Of a stretch of 64,000 bases of DNA, positions 1-9,249 are shown piece by piece. A program made the position numbers and the translations under genes. The stretch's first letter is position 1. Each line of letters begins with the position of its first letter. Source of the DNA: Oreohelix idahoensis (Eukaryota; Mollusca; Gastropoda; Stylommatophora; Oreohelicidae); the NCBI GenBank assembly GCA_024509875.1, contig JAMPIV010000581.1, positions 501,001 through 565,000 on the forward strand, read 5' to 3'. The notes under the pieces were generated by a model. It was not told where the DNA came from and searched no databases. It was given only the letters and a program-made list of their open reading frames with translations.

Positions 1-10
1 TAAAGTTAAA

Positions 11-786
11 TTGGAAGAGCTTCAAGCACCGCCGGAACCGCTGTTGTCTTTGTTGACTGGCCAACATCCTCTATCCACAGAATTTCTAGGAAACATCCGC
101 AGCTACAGTAATGCGTTTCAAATGACGTCCTTTGGAACCAAGGTAGTGTCTAAAGGTTATATACCGACGTTCAAAGTTCAAGGGCAGGTAAATCAATTGC
201 TTGGTAGCTTACTTCCCAACGAAAGATATGACCCTAAATTTCTTCAAATATATTTTATCGCTGATCATCTGTCTCAGGCTTCTACACGTTGAACAACTTT
301 CAAAATCTGAAATCGAACGTGATTTCTGTTTTGCAGGACATGTTACATCGCACAAATAATTACATTTATCATTTAAAACAGACTTAGAGAATGTTCCATC
401 CAACTTCGAGGACTTCCGTCTAAGTATCCACGCAGACAGGCGATCGGATGGTGAACATCGGGGCAGGTTAAATGCCCCAACCGCTAATGAGGAAGCTATT
501 TTAATTGAAGGCCAACACTTTGAACGAAGTGACTTTGCACGGACGTGCTAACTCTATACACAGAGTATCTGAAACCCATAGAGCTTATGACGCTCTACAA
601 TACCCATTAATGCTGTGCCGTGGTGAAGATGGGTATTACATTTCTTTACCTCAAGTCAATCCACAGACTGGAGAAAAACTTCCTAATAAGACAGTGTCGT
701 GTATGAATTTCTATTCATCATCTGGGAAAGGCTATAAAATGTACTTGCCTTGTATTTCATTTTGTAAAATGTACATGATTTTGTAA
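11..786 (+). pseudogene. Helitron Rep/helicase N-terminal fragment
   Basis: Translation on the plus strand gives pieces typical of the Helitron_like_N region of Helitron Rep-helicase proteins, which start rolling-circle transposition. Residues near 130-240 read TSFGTKVVSKGYIPTFKVQG then LLPNERYDPKFLQIYF. Around 385-500 there is DRRSDGEHRGRLNAPTANE in a second frame, and 505-715 continues with SETHRAYDALQYPLM and CRGEDGYYISLPQ. A stop at 290-292 and a frame change near 500 break it. After KTVSCMNFYS (about 715) the expected continuation is lost, so Rep catalytic and helicase domains are absent. The 5' side runs off the window. It is a dead remnant; the family call rests on recognised motifs, not a search. 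Confidence 0.75.
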
Positions 787-1226
787 ATGGCAAAAGAAAT
801 TCAAATAAAAGTTTTAAGACAACAAATGTGGTTTTCCTATTTTGGCAGTATTTTCCATCCCTCCTTTTCATACAAATCTCTTCCTAATTTTCATATTACT
901 GTCTTCCATTAAAATTCCGTCAATATTTCTTTCACTTCTGGTTTTGTTGCTACAGGATACCTGACAAGAAAAGTTTGATAATTTTGAGCGATGTTTGTGC
1001 CAGAAAATTTGTGCATGTTCTAGAAGATTCCTCAACTCCATTCATTCTTAAGGCGATGTTTTTTGCTTGAGAATCACACCTCAATGCAATAGTACAATTA
1101 ATAAATGTGCGTAGCAATCACAACCAAATAAAAAGTTAAACCTTCCTGAATCGATGCGCACCAAACACAACTTCCATTTGCATGCATTCTGACATGGATC
1201 TGGGCACCGCCGGTTACTTACAGCTT

Positions 1227-1229
<3 letters not shown>
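787..1229. other. AT-rich spacer, nothing recognised
   Basis: No coding pattern, repeat unit or structured RNA was recognised between the Helitron remnant and the AT microsatellite. Confidence 0.5.
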
Positions 1230-1277
<48 letters not shown>

Positions 1278-1281
1278 TATG
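1230..1281. repeat. (AT)n microsatellite
   Basis: A nearly pure run of alternating A and T, about 50 bases, ending in an ACATATATATGTAC variant. It creates the poly-Ile/Tyr reading frames seen on both strands, which are not genes. It abuts the mariner fragment and seems to have interrupted it. Confidence 0.95.
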
Positions 1282-1289
1282 TACACCCA

Positions 1290-1475
1290 CCTTGCAGACA
1301 CTTTGTGGTACTGTAGCACATCAGAGATGATGTGGTGTGCTGAACTGTGACTGATGTCAAGATGTGTTATAATATCCACAGTCAATCGGCGGTTTCCCTG
1401 TATGAGTCGTTCAACGGTTGCTATCGATTCTGGAGTCACTACTCTGTGTGCCTGACCCGATCGTTAACAATCTGT
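1290..1475 (-). pseudogene. mariner-like transposase HTH fragment
   Basis: Minus-strand translation reads VTPESIATVERLIQGNRRLT, then DISHSSAHHIISDVLQYH and KVSARWV. This is the helix-turn-helix DNA-binding region of mariner/Mos1-type transposases (also in SETMAR proteins), ahead of the usual linker to the DDD catalytic domain. The frame is open from a stop near 1467 to about 1290, where the AT microsatellite begins. No catalytic domain, terminal inverted repeats or TA duplications were seen. It is a truncated, inactive relic of about 60 codons. Confidence 0.75.
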
Positions 1476-1789
1476 CACAGAAATCACGCCGTTTTACCTT
1501 GACATGCATGCATCACCGTACTTGAGCTTCATTCACCGATAAATTTCTATTGGTTTCACCCTTCGCTGATCAAAAATTGAATAACAGAACGCTGCTGCTG
1601 TTTGGTGCATTCCACTAACGGGGCGGCCATCTTTAAAACGTCATTATGACGTCACCTTATGCGTCATCACAGCGATGGCGCGTGCATGACATTCGAGACA
1701 TCCAGGACAACAATATTGGCAAGTTACAATATAATGGCAGGATTATTCTTATTGTTATAACATATTTCCGGTTTTCACTTGACTCACCC
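1476..1789. other. spacer, nothing recognised
   Basis: Probably the eroded continuation of the minus-strand gag-protease relic on its right, but no motif after the protease active site could be read. Confidence 0.3.
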
Positions 1790-3003
1790 TCGTATTCATT
1801 GTTCCCTAATCAGACTAACTGAAACGCCAGTGTCCACAAGTGCTCGGTAATTCTTCTTGTGAATATTCATAAGACAGGAACTAGGGTCTGTGGTAATGTT
1901 TATGGACTGTACTTCTTGCTCAGGTGTTCTTTGAGGAGGAGGTATTGGGTGTGGAACAATGTTGTTTTTCTTTCTATGTATGGACCTATGATGAAGGAAG
2001 TTGTTGTTTCCATCAATTTTATAGTCACCATTAACGGTCCTTCTTAATGGTTGACTGTTCCGTTTCCCTGGTTGTACATTCGTGATTGTCCTCTTGTAAA
2101 ATTGGAAGCTGTATGTGCTCCACGAAAATTCTGACCATAATGATTACTATTGCCATAACCATGATGTCGTGGGTTGTTATAGCTTTGTTGGTGTAGGCGA
2201 GGGTGTTGTCGTCGGCACTCGCAGGCTAGGTGTCCTCGAATATCACAAATGAAACAAGTAGGGGTATTGACTTGGTGTACGTTCTGTTGTCTAGGAGGAT
2301 GTCGAGCATAATTTGTGCTTAAGTGCTCCTGGCTGCTCGTCTAGCTTGTGCGAGAATGACCAATTTCCATCTGTTCATGATCTGGATGTGCCTCAACTGT
2401 AGGTTCCTGTTCGATAGACCGGTTAAATCTTGTTTAAACATTCTCTTCTCTAATTGCTATTTGGATCGCTTCATTAATCGTTTTCGGATCTTTGCGAATC
2501 ATGTGTAGTTTGCTGTTATTCCCTAACAATCCATCAACAAATATACCTACCAGATGTTTTTCTAGATCTGGTGATGCTGTCAGACCATAAAGAAATGCTT
2601 CCTTTGCTAATATTAATAACTTTTCTCCATAGGACTGAATGGGTTCCTTGTGTTCTTGCCTAATGCGGCGAAGAAGTGACCAAGCGTGCTCCGTGTTAGT
2701 AATGTCACTGTAACGTTGTGTTAAATCTTTCTTAAGTGACTCATAAGTTTCATTAGGGTATGCACTATCACGTCTTCTTAAAAAATCAGAGACCAAGAAT
2801 TCTGATGACAAATATAATATTTGCTTGCGCTCTGAGCCCGTGCATGCGTTTACCATTGTGGCGAAATTATCTGCATCTTTTAACCATTTTCGAAACTCTT
2901 TAGAATCTCCTGTAAATGGTGTAATAACCGACCTAGTCTGGTTATACTTTGCATAATGGTCAACGTTATGCAATGTGTCAGTGATGCTTTTGATAGCAGC
3001 CAT
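1790..3003 (-). pseudogene. LTR retrotransposon gag-protease relic
   Basis: On the minus strand a 189-codon open stretch (3003 to 2434) starts MAAIKSITDTLHNVDHYAKY and has the character of a retrotransposon Gag capsid (LLRRIRQEHKEPIQSYGEKL, about residues 110-130). After a TAA at 2434 and a TAG near 2340 the same frame holds a CCHC zinc knuckle, CFICDIRGHLACEC, at about 2215-2256. In another frame near 1800-1870 lies an aspartic protease site, YRALVDTGVSVSLI, soon followed by a stop. The order capsid, zinc knuckle, protease fits a Ty3/gypsy-type Gag-PR. Two stops and at least one frameshift make it non-functional, and RT, RNase H and integrase are missing. It is a different family from elements A-C: the N-terminus has no coiled coil. 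Confidence 0.8.
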
Positions 3004-3116
3004 TGTAGGTTCTTGTTCTTGAGGTAGTGGAATAAATGCGGGTTGTTGTTGTTATTGTTATTGTTGCTGTTGATACATTAGATCCGAATGGAAAGTAGCC
3101 ATGTTGTCACTAAGAA

Positions 3117-3134
3117 GGACTGGTCGCGGCGCCA
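3117..3134 (-). promoter_or_regulatory. candidate primer-binding site of gag-PR relic
   Basis: Read on the minus strand, TGGCGCCGCGACCAGTCC begins with TGG as tRNA-primed PBSs do. It sits about 10 nt after a TGTTACA sequence that may be the LTR end and 114 nt before the gag ATG. The tRNA was not identified. Confidence 0.5.
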
Positions 3135-3144
3135 ATTAGAGTTA

Positions 3145-4600
3145 TGTAACAGGGCTCTTTATATTGCTGGCGTCACTAGGTGGCAAATGGCAGGCCTAGT
3201 GATGTAATTCAAGTTTTACAAGTTCTCTTTTTATCTTCTAAGTTATTGATTATACATATCTTTACTGGCCATTTCCGCCAGAGATGTTAATTTCTAGATG
3301 ATACTTTTATCCTTTTCTATACAACTCAAATCCGTTCCGTTCCTTCTTTGGTGTTAATAGTGACTTCGTATAGTGGTAGTTTAAATGTACATGGCCTACT
3401 ATCAGCAACTTATAAAGGTGAAGACGACTCTTCGCTGATCTATCAAAACTGTTATTTACATAATACCTTTAACCAGCAAGGCACGTAAGTCAAATAATAG
3501 AGCTCGCATATAATCATCTCAGAAGTACTTCGTACATGAGCTCTATGTCTCGTGAACATACACATTCCTCCTTTAACATATTATCATCTCCAGCAGACTT
3601 TCTTAGTCTTCCCAAATTTGTTACTGTTTACTCGTAGTTTCTATGCTCCTTATTAGCATTCCCTACTTATTATATATGTACTTATATTCTCCTCGACGAA
3701 CTGGTCAAACCTGTTTCTACAACTGTTCCTAGAAACAAAATTCATCTCATGCATAATAAATACAGGTTCACTGTCAGATACTTACATGAGAGAGCATATA
3801 TAAGTCGACATTCACAGTCGCTTAAAAGTCGTATCTATTTCTTGATAGATCAAACTTTGCTTATCGTGGCTTTTCAATGATATATATAGTTTCCTCAATA
3901 ATTCATAACCATCAGTTTCTTCATAAATAGCCGTAATACTCATGACCATCTGTTTCTTCATAAATAGTCGTAATATATTCATATCATCCGTTTCTTCACT
4001 TAGTCATAAAGTGCTCATAGCGACTTGTCAACATTGTGCTTCTGCAAACCTCTCTTTTAAACAAAAATCTATCTCCTGCAAAATATAATCATAATCCAAT
4101 ACTTACAGCAAACATCGCTGATCTTCTTATGAAATACACTCTCTGTGACCCACATAATTTATAACTAACTTCTTAATCGAATAACACTGGCTGTACATAG
4201 GTATGTACTCATATAAAACCCTGTCTGAAAAACCACAGACGTATATCTCGTCAGCCATCTGCTCGAGATCTTCTCAATACTTCATCACACACTGATGAAC
4301 AACTCAGGACTGACTAATGACCTGTGGTCTTTTTTTTGCGTGGTGTTTTTTTTTTTTTTTTGGTCCTCACAACTTCTCTAATTCGCTGACCCAAATCTTT
4401 TTCTTAAATTCATTGGTCGAGATTATGTGTTCACAAACATTCTATTTACTCACTTTTAGTTAACGTGAGCTGATATTCTGACCTGTTGTCAATTCATTAT
4501 TTTCTCTTGTGAGCTGTCCTAACTGTTTATTTCACCTTAACAATAGTATGAATAATGCTTGGGCAAACACCACGGCGACAACTGCAGTGGTGTAACCAGT
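3145..4600 (-). repeat. probable 5' LTR of the gag-PR relic
   Basis: This AT-rich stretch lies where the 5' LTR of the minus-strand relic must be. Its left edge reads TGTAACA, the complement of a TGTTACA LTR end, next to the PBS. The right edge could not be set because no second LTR is in the window; it may end anywhere before element A at 4601. It holds long T runs at 4330-4361 and a short tandem repeat at 3901-4015. No coding was recognised. Confidence 0.35.
3901..4015. repeat. tandem repeat, about 38 bp x 3
   Basis: Three imperfect units built around TTTCTTCATAAATAG(C/T)CG with preceding CATAACCATC, CATGACCATC and CATATCATCC. The third unit is the most diverged. Confidence 0.6.
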
Positions 4601-5043
4601 TGTCGTGGAATATTCTAATCCACATATATAAATTATCAAGTAAATATAAAGCCTAATAAATACATATAATAAATAAAGGAAGAAGAATGGTAAAGAACAG
4701 TGCTGTCACAATGACTGCACTCGAAATCCCCTTGTTTTCTACTGCGTAAGCAAATTGTAACGTTTCACGTTGATATTAAAGGCCTTCTGCAACATACACG
4801 CGTTTCCCAAACACACAATAAAATGTGCTGCCTTTCTAAGAAAAACCTTGAAATATGCAAGTTGACCTAAATTTTAAATTCCATTCATGTCTTTTTCTAC
4901 ACTATGTTACCAAGATCAAAAGACAGATGGACAAAAGGATAGCGAGAAGGGAGAGGCAGAAAGCCGAACACTAAACACGCTTCGCGCGATACACAAATGC
5001 TGCCATCACGCGTGTAAGACTACATGCACTAACTTTTTTTCAG

Positions 5044-5320
5044 ACGGACAGTGATGAAATACATTAACCATCCCAGAGTTAGGTTTATAAATCCTGAAAA
5101 ACTCTTATTAGAAAAGATAACATTAGATGGGTTTACGGTTGAAAACATAACAGTACCCAGACAGCACATCTTCGAAACAGGAGGTAGAAAATACATATTT
5201 TGAACGCAGCCACGTAGCTCTTTTAAATTTGTATATTTGGGTTCCTTAGGGCTTGCTGACAAAGAATATGTAAAACGTTACGCAAATAGTCCAGGAATTA
5301 ATAAATTATACCCAAAATAA
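5044..5320 (+). pseudogene. exon-like stretch in element A U3 (unknown origin)
   Basis: Not recognised. A plus-strand frame runs about 92 codons with one internal TGA (5201-5203) and ends at TAA 5318-5320. It includes MKYINHPRVRFINPEKLLLE from the ATG at 5054, and after the TGA YLGSLGLADKEYVKRY. Directly upstream is CACTAACTTTTTTTCAG, a textbook branch point, pyrimidine tract and AG acceptor. The 3' LTR copy (11652-11928) keeps the frame and the TGA but has ATA in place of the ATG. It may be a captured host exon or an accessory ORF relic. The opposite-strand 77-codon frame over the same bases looks like a shadow. Confidence 0.35.
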
Positions 5321-5477
5321 AATAGTGGGGATGCCTGACAGCATGGAATCATTTCTGCTCATAAAATTTTTTTATAACGTGTTTGAAAAAAATCTTACGT
5401 TACAGAATTAGCCTACCATGTAAACTCCAAATTGATTGGAGCGCAACAAATGAAAGACTAACCACGATTGGTCGGGC

Positions 5478-5485
5478 TATAAATA
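5478..5485 (+). promoter_or_regulatory. TATA box, element A 5' LTR
   Basis: TATAAATA in the context GGGCTATAAATACTATC, 877 bp into the LTR. The same site is at 12088-12095 in the 3' LTR. An AATAAA 179 bp downstream supports this as the U3/R promoter. Confidence 0.6.
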
Positions 5486-5663
5486 CTATCTTTCGTTGTT
5501 AGGGGAGACGTGAAAAGGTAACATTTTTTCAAACACTTGTCGAAACGTGGCCTCATTGGCTAGACTCGCTGATATACTCACTTAGGAGCGTTAGTTCGAG
5601 ACCACTAGTGCAAATAATCTTGATAAAGCAACAGTGCATTGAAGCCAGCTCATATTTGTGTTA

Positions 5664-5669
5664 AATAAA
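5664..5669 (+). terminator. polyadenylation signal in element A LTR
   Basis: AATAAA in GTTAAATAAAAGCC. The 3' LTR equivalent is at 12274-12279, where the genomic RNA would end. Other AATAAA strings near the LTR start (about 4645-4678) lie upstream of the TATA box and are less likely. Confidence 0.45.
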
Positions 5670-6113
5670 AGCCTGGAACATAAGCAGATGGGAATTTGTG
5701 CCAGTAATTGTGCCAGAATTCATTGCTAATCAACGTATCTGTGTTTATTTCCATGAAATTGTGGTAAGCTTGAACCATTCAGTATCTTTTAATGAAAATT
5801 GAATGTAAATTGTTAATTTATGCCTGTATATATATGTGTAGTTCAGTGGCAAACAGGAGATAAAGCCTATAATGCTCCAGCCTGAACAGAGGGTGTCGGA
5901 GGGAAGTAAAACGGCATGGAATGGCCAAATAGTACACTGACACCTGGATGATTGATTAGACAGAAATAATGCTGGAAGTGCAGAGGCGTAGTGACCATTA
6001 AGGAGGGTAATGCTGGTATAAAGTATTTCAGATGAAGCTGACAGTTGGCCTAACGCTCTGAACTCAATGTTTGTGTTGTATTGTGCTCAGTGTAGAACTA
6101 GAGTATCAATTAG

Positions 6114-6380
6114 TTATGAAGTAGAAGGTACATCCTTCTTGTTTTCAGGGACCGTGGTCTTGATGGTACTGAGCAGCACCTGGTCAGAGCTTTGCTGAAT
6201 CCAGAGTCGGACAGCATACTCCTTGGTCTTTTTAGCTATCAGTGAGGTGTCTCCAGAGCCCAGGGGAGAATTCGAGCAGAGGAGTCCTTTCCTGCCGCCA
6301 TCACGCAAGATAAGCTGATTTGGCCAGCTGAGCTCAACATTATGTCCCCTCATCTTGAAATGACTTTGTAAAAATAACAT
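6114..6380 (-). other. 88-codon antisense ORF in element A U5
   Basis: Not recognised. Minus-strand ORF with segments ELSWPNQLILRDGGRKGLL and KKTKEYAVRLWIQQSSDQVL, ending at TAA 6114. Its bases are visibly richer in G+C than the AT-rich LTR around it, and it resembles a terminal exon: ATTTCAAG, an AG acceptor-like sequence, lies just before ATGAGGGGACAT. It is repeated in the 3' LTR (12724-12990), as expected for LTR copies. It may be a host gene fragment captured backwards by the element. No signal peptide or membrane segment is evident. Confidence 0.4.
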
Positions 6381-7018
6381 TCAGAGGGGAATTTAATTGT
6401 CTTTATATCAGGAACTGAGAACATCTCCAATACTAGTCCCAAAAGACAAACTATTGAAGTCATGATGACAAATACCAACAGAGCTTGAACAAAACAAAAC
6501 CAGTATTACCTCATATTACCACTACACAACTGACACACATAGGATATTTTAATAATATATGTCACTACAATATTCATATTGATAAAGTCTGTACATATAC
6601 TTGTAATTAAAATTGATTGTGATTCCTGGTTCCTTTGTATTTGAATCAGGACACATATACCTTTATGATAACAGTGAATACATATTGTTATTTGAAAAGT
6701 TATCAGTGACTCCTTAAGATATTCTCATAGAGTGTTATATGTATGTGAGTGTCACAGTGTTGTCAAGAGTAGTGGATTAAATTAAATTGTTTATCTGTCT
6801 GTTGTTGTGACTTACACTTCATCATACACATACCCTAGACACATAACGTAGTCATCACACTATTCCAGAATAATTCTGACTGAGATATATAGATATGTGG
6901 GTAGCAAGTAAGGTTATCTATAATACACTACTCTTAATAGATATAGATACCTTCACAGCTGATCTCAGTCAGTACACTAAGTCCCCTATAAATATTTATA
7001 ACATCCCACTTCACCACA

Positions 7019-7221
7019 TATATTGGGGTCTCGCTCTTGGGATTTTGAATCTTTCCCTATTAAAAATATTTGGGGGTAATTCACTTCAGGGAATATAAGA
7101 ATTAAAAGGTATCCTTGGGTGGAATTAAATAAGGTTGAGCTCACGGTGCCTGTGTTGTCCATTAGATATATTTAGAGATTAAATTGTTGGTTAGACATTG
7201 TAGAAATTTACCTGATAGACA
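7019..7221 (+). other. element A leader and PBS
   Basis: The PBS candidate, TGGGGTCTCGCTCTTGGG at 7024-7041, begins five bases after the LTR end. The remaining leader is AT-rich and runs to the Gag ATG in GACAATGGCG. The priming tRNA was not identified. Confidence 0.6.
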
Positions 7222-9249
7222 ATGGCGGACCTGGCCAAGTTTCGATCTGCTGCTGTACAGACTGCAAAAGAGTTAGGATTAGATGGGCAAGTTATGGTTG
7301 CCTATGTCACTACGGAATGTGACAAATTTATTGAACGCGAAGAAAGAAGATTAGAAAAAGAGGCTGAAAGGGAAATTAAGAAGTTACAAGCTGAGGCTGA
7401 GACTAAGAGGTTGCAGATTGAGGCTGACAAAGAGGCTAAGAAATTGGAAGCAGAAAGAGAAGACAAAAGATTAGCTGCAGAAAGGGAAGAGAAGAAATTA
7501 GCTGCAGAAGAGAGGAAATTAGCTGCAGAAAGGGAAGCAGAAGATAAAAGATTACAAAGGGAACATGAGTTACGACTAAGGGAGTTTGAGTTTCAAGGCC
7601 ATGCTCCTGAAAATGGTGCCAGTCCCTTTGCCTCTGATGCTACGGTTACTCAGGGAGCCTCAACCTCAGCTATGAACTTTCATTTAGATCATTTTGTTGA
7701 GAAAGACGATGATATTGAGAGCTATATAAATAGATATGAACCATTAGCTACCACGTATGGGTTGGAGAGAGAAAGGTGGAGCTTAAAGTTATCTCAGGGA
7801 CTTCGTGGGGCAGCTTATGAAGTTTTTGCAAAAATGAGCAGAGGTGATCAGGAAAATTATGACATGCTAAAGCAGGCTCTTTTGTTAAGATATGAAAAGA
7901 ATGCAGAATTTTATAGGAAAAAATTTAGGAATGCTAAACTACTGTCAGGTGAAACATATCACCAGTTCTCTGCACGAATAGAGACATACTTGGAGAAATG
8001 GACTTCTCTGGGGAAAACCCAAGATCTTAAGGAAATGGTCCTTATAGAGCAACTAAGAGAGTCCATGGCTCCAGACCTGAGAAAGTTTCTCATGGAACAA
8101 GGTGCAGAGAGGCTGGGTGAGTTGCTAAATGTTGCTGAAAGGTATCAAGCAGCTCAAGCAGAGGTAACAGGTAATAAAAAGAAACAAGTGGATAACTTTA
8201 GGGCACCACAGAACTTTAATAAATTTGATCCTAGGGATCAAAATAAAGGTAAGCACCAATTTGATAGGCCACGGTATGAAAATAAAAATAAATTCCCACA
8301 ATTCGATGAAAGGAAATATAATGAAAGAAAATCTTTCAACCAAGGAAAAAGGTGGTGTAAGAATTGTCAGATGGACAATCATGACACTGACCGCTGCAGA
8401 AGGAAACCTGTGTATATGGCAACCCTTCAGGTCAGGTCGACCTCAAGACAGGAGGAGGATATTATGTTGGATACCACTCCAGAAGAGATGAGGAAGGCAC
8501 AGGCTGGGGATAAAACACTCAAGCCTTGTTTCAGAAAATTGTCAACTTGTCATACAACTCCAGGCAAGGGAGATTTTTACGTGAAAAACAAGTTGATGTA
8601 TAGGAAGACTGGAGCTAGATCCAATGGTCACGGACAGCTGGTTCTTCCAAAAAGATATAGGGCAGACTTAATAAGGAGCCTACATGTGAAACCAGATGGG
8701 GACCATGAGAAGATAGGTACCATCATTCAAAAGGTGGCTCACAATTATTATTGGCCCAAAGCAAGATGGGACATTGAGAATTTTGTAGAAAGGTGTAGCA
8801 TAGCACATGAGGGAACACCCACAAGTGGGAACATGGATCAGGACCTGGACACGCCACGGGGCAAAATTAGGCCTGATAATAAAAAGAGATATAAATTTGA
8901 TAAAGTGGACCAAATGGAATGGGAAGCCCCTTTTCACGGACAAGCTTCACTTAACTGTTTTACTATGGCCACTATGCGGAGAGTGCAAAAAGATGTCTTA
9001 CCCCAGGATAAGCCGAAAATCCCTCAATCGGACTTAAACAAACTGGAGGAAGAGGATGTAGGGAGGAAATCTCTCATCAAGAATTTTAAGTGGGGAGACA
9101 GCCCCAAAAGAAAAATTGGTAGCGGTCGTTTTGTGAATGATAATTCTGGGAGGAAAAATCATCACTATAAAGCTTCGAGTGGAAGAGACCATACCGGTGC
9201 ATGGACAAATAGGTCCAAACAATTAAAGGTCCACATGAAGCTATGTTAA
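7222..9249 (+). CDS. gag: element A ORF1: Gag with integrase N-terminal remnant
   Basis: 675 codons from ATG 7222. Residues about 34-125 are a highly charged coiled coil made of repeats such as EKEAEREIKKLQAEAE and LAAEREEKKLAAEERKLAAE. A capsid-like helical region follows (about 150-330, with HFVEKDDDIESYINRYEP). A CCHC zinc knuckle uses C379, C382, H387 and C392. No DTG/DSG protease follows. Residues about 430-530 resemble the region before integrase and its HHCC zinc domain (HNYYWPKARWDIENFVERC), but the first His is not in place and the last Cys is replaced by A (C525-S-I-A). About 150 lysine-rich residues (527-675) match no integrase core and are not recognised. The DDE core is therefore missing. 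The stop overlaps the ATG of ORF2 in another frame. Confidence 0.85.
   Translation: MADLAKFRSAAVQTAKELGLDGQVMVAYVTTECDKFIEREERRLEKEAEREIKKLQAEAETKRLQIEADKEAKKLEAEREDKRLAAEREEKKLAAEERKLAAEREAEDKRLQREHELRLREFEFQGHAPENGASPFASDATVTQGASTSAMNFHLDHFVEKDDDIESYINRYEPLATTYGLERERWSLKLSQGLRGAAYEVFAKMSRGDQENYDMLKQALLLRYEKNAEFYRKKFRNAKLLSGETYHQFSARIETYLEKWTSLGKTQDLKEMVLIEQLRESMAPDLRKFLMEQGAERLGELLNVAERYQAAQAEVTGNKKKQVDNFRAPQNFNKFDPRDQNKGKHQFDRPRYENKNKFPQFDERKYNERKSFNQGKRWCKNCQMDNHDTDRCRRKPVYMATLQVRSTSRQEEDIMLDTTPEEMRKAQAGDKTLKPCFRKLSTCHTTPGKGDFYVKNKLMYRKTGARSNGHGQLVLPKRYRADLIRSLHVKPDGDHEKIGTIIQKVAHNYYWPKARWDIENFVERCSIAHEGTPTSGNMDQDLDTPRGKIRPDNKKRYKFDKVDQMEWEAPFHGQASLNCFTMATMRRVQKDVLPQDKPKIPQSDLNKLEEEDVGRKSLIKNFKWGDSPKRKIGSGRFVNDNSGRKNHHYKASSGRDHTGAWTNRSKQLKVHMKLC

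Larger units (their letters stand above)
4601..7018 (+). repeat. element A 5' LTR
   Basis: 2,418 bp, matching 11209-13627 almost base for base. It runs TGTCGTGGAATATTC ... TTCACCACA. A TATA box (5478) and an AATAAA (5664) suggest U3 about 900 bp, a short R and a long U5 of about 1.3 kb. An LTR this long is unusual and is partly explained by two exon-like inserts, one in U3 (5044-5320, sense) and one in U5 (6114-6380, antisense). Confidence 0.93.

Noticed and set aside
1081..1439. ORFs rich in Ile/Tyr over the AT microsatellite, and the similar ones at 41612-41924
   Set aside because: They are translations of (AT)n; only the mariner part at 1290-1475 has protein meaning.
5029..5262. 77-codon minus-strand ORF in both LTRs of A (also 11637-11870)
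   Set aside because: The plus-strand frame over the same bases has the acceptor site and more protein-like content; the minus frame looks like its shadow.
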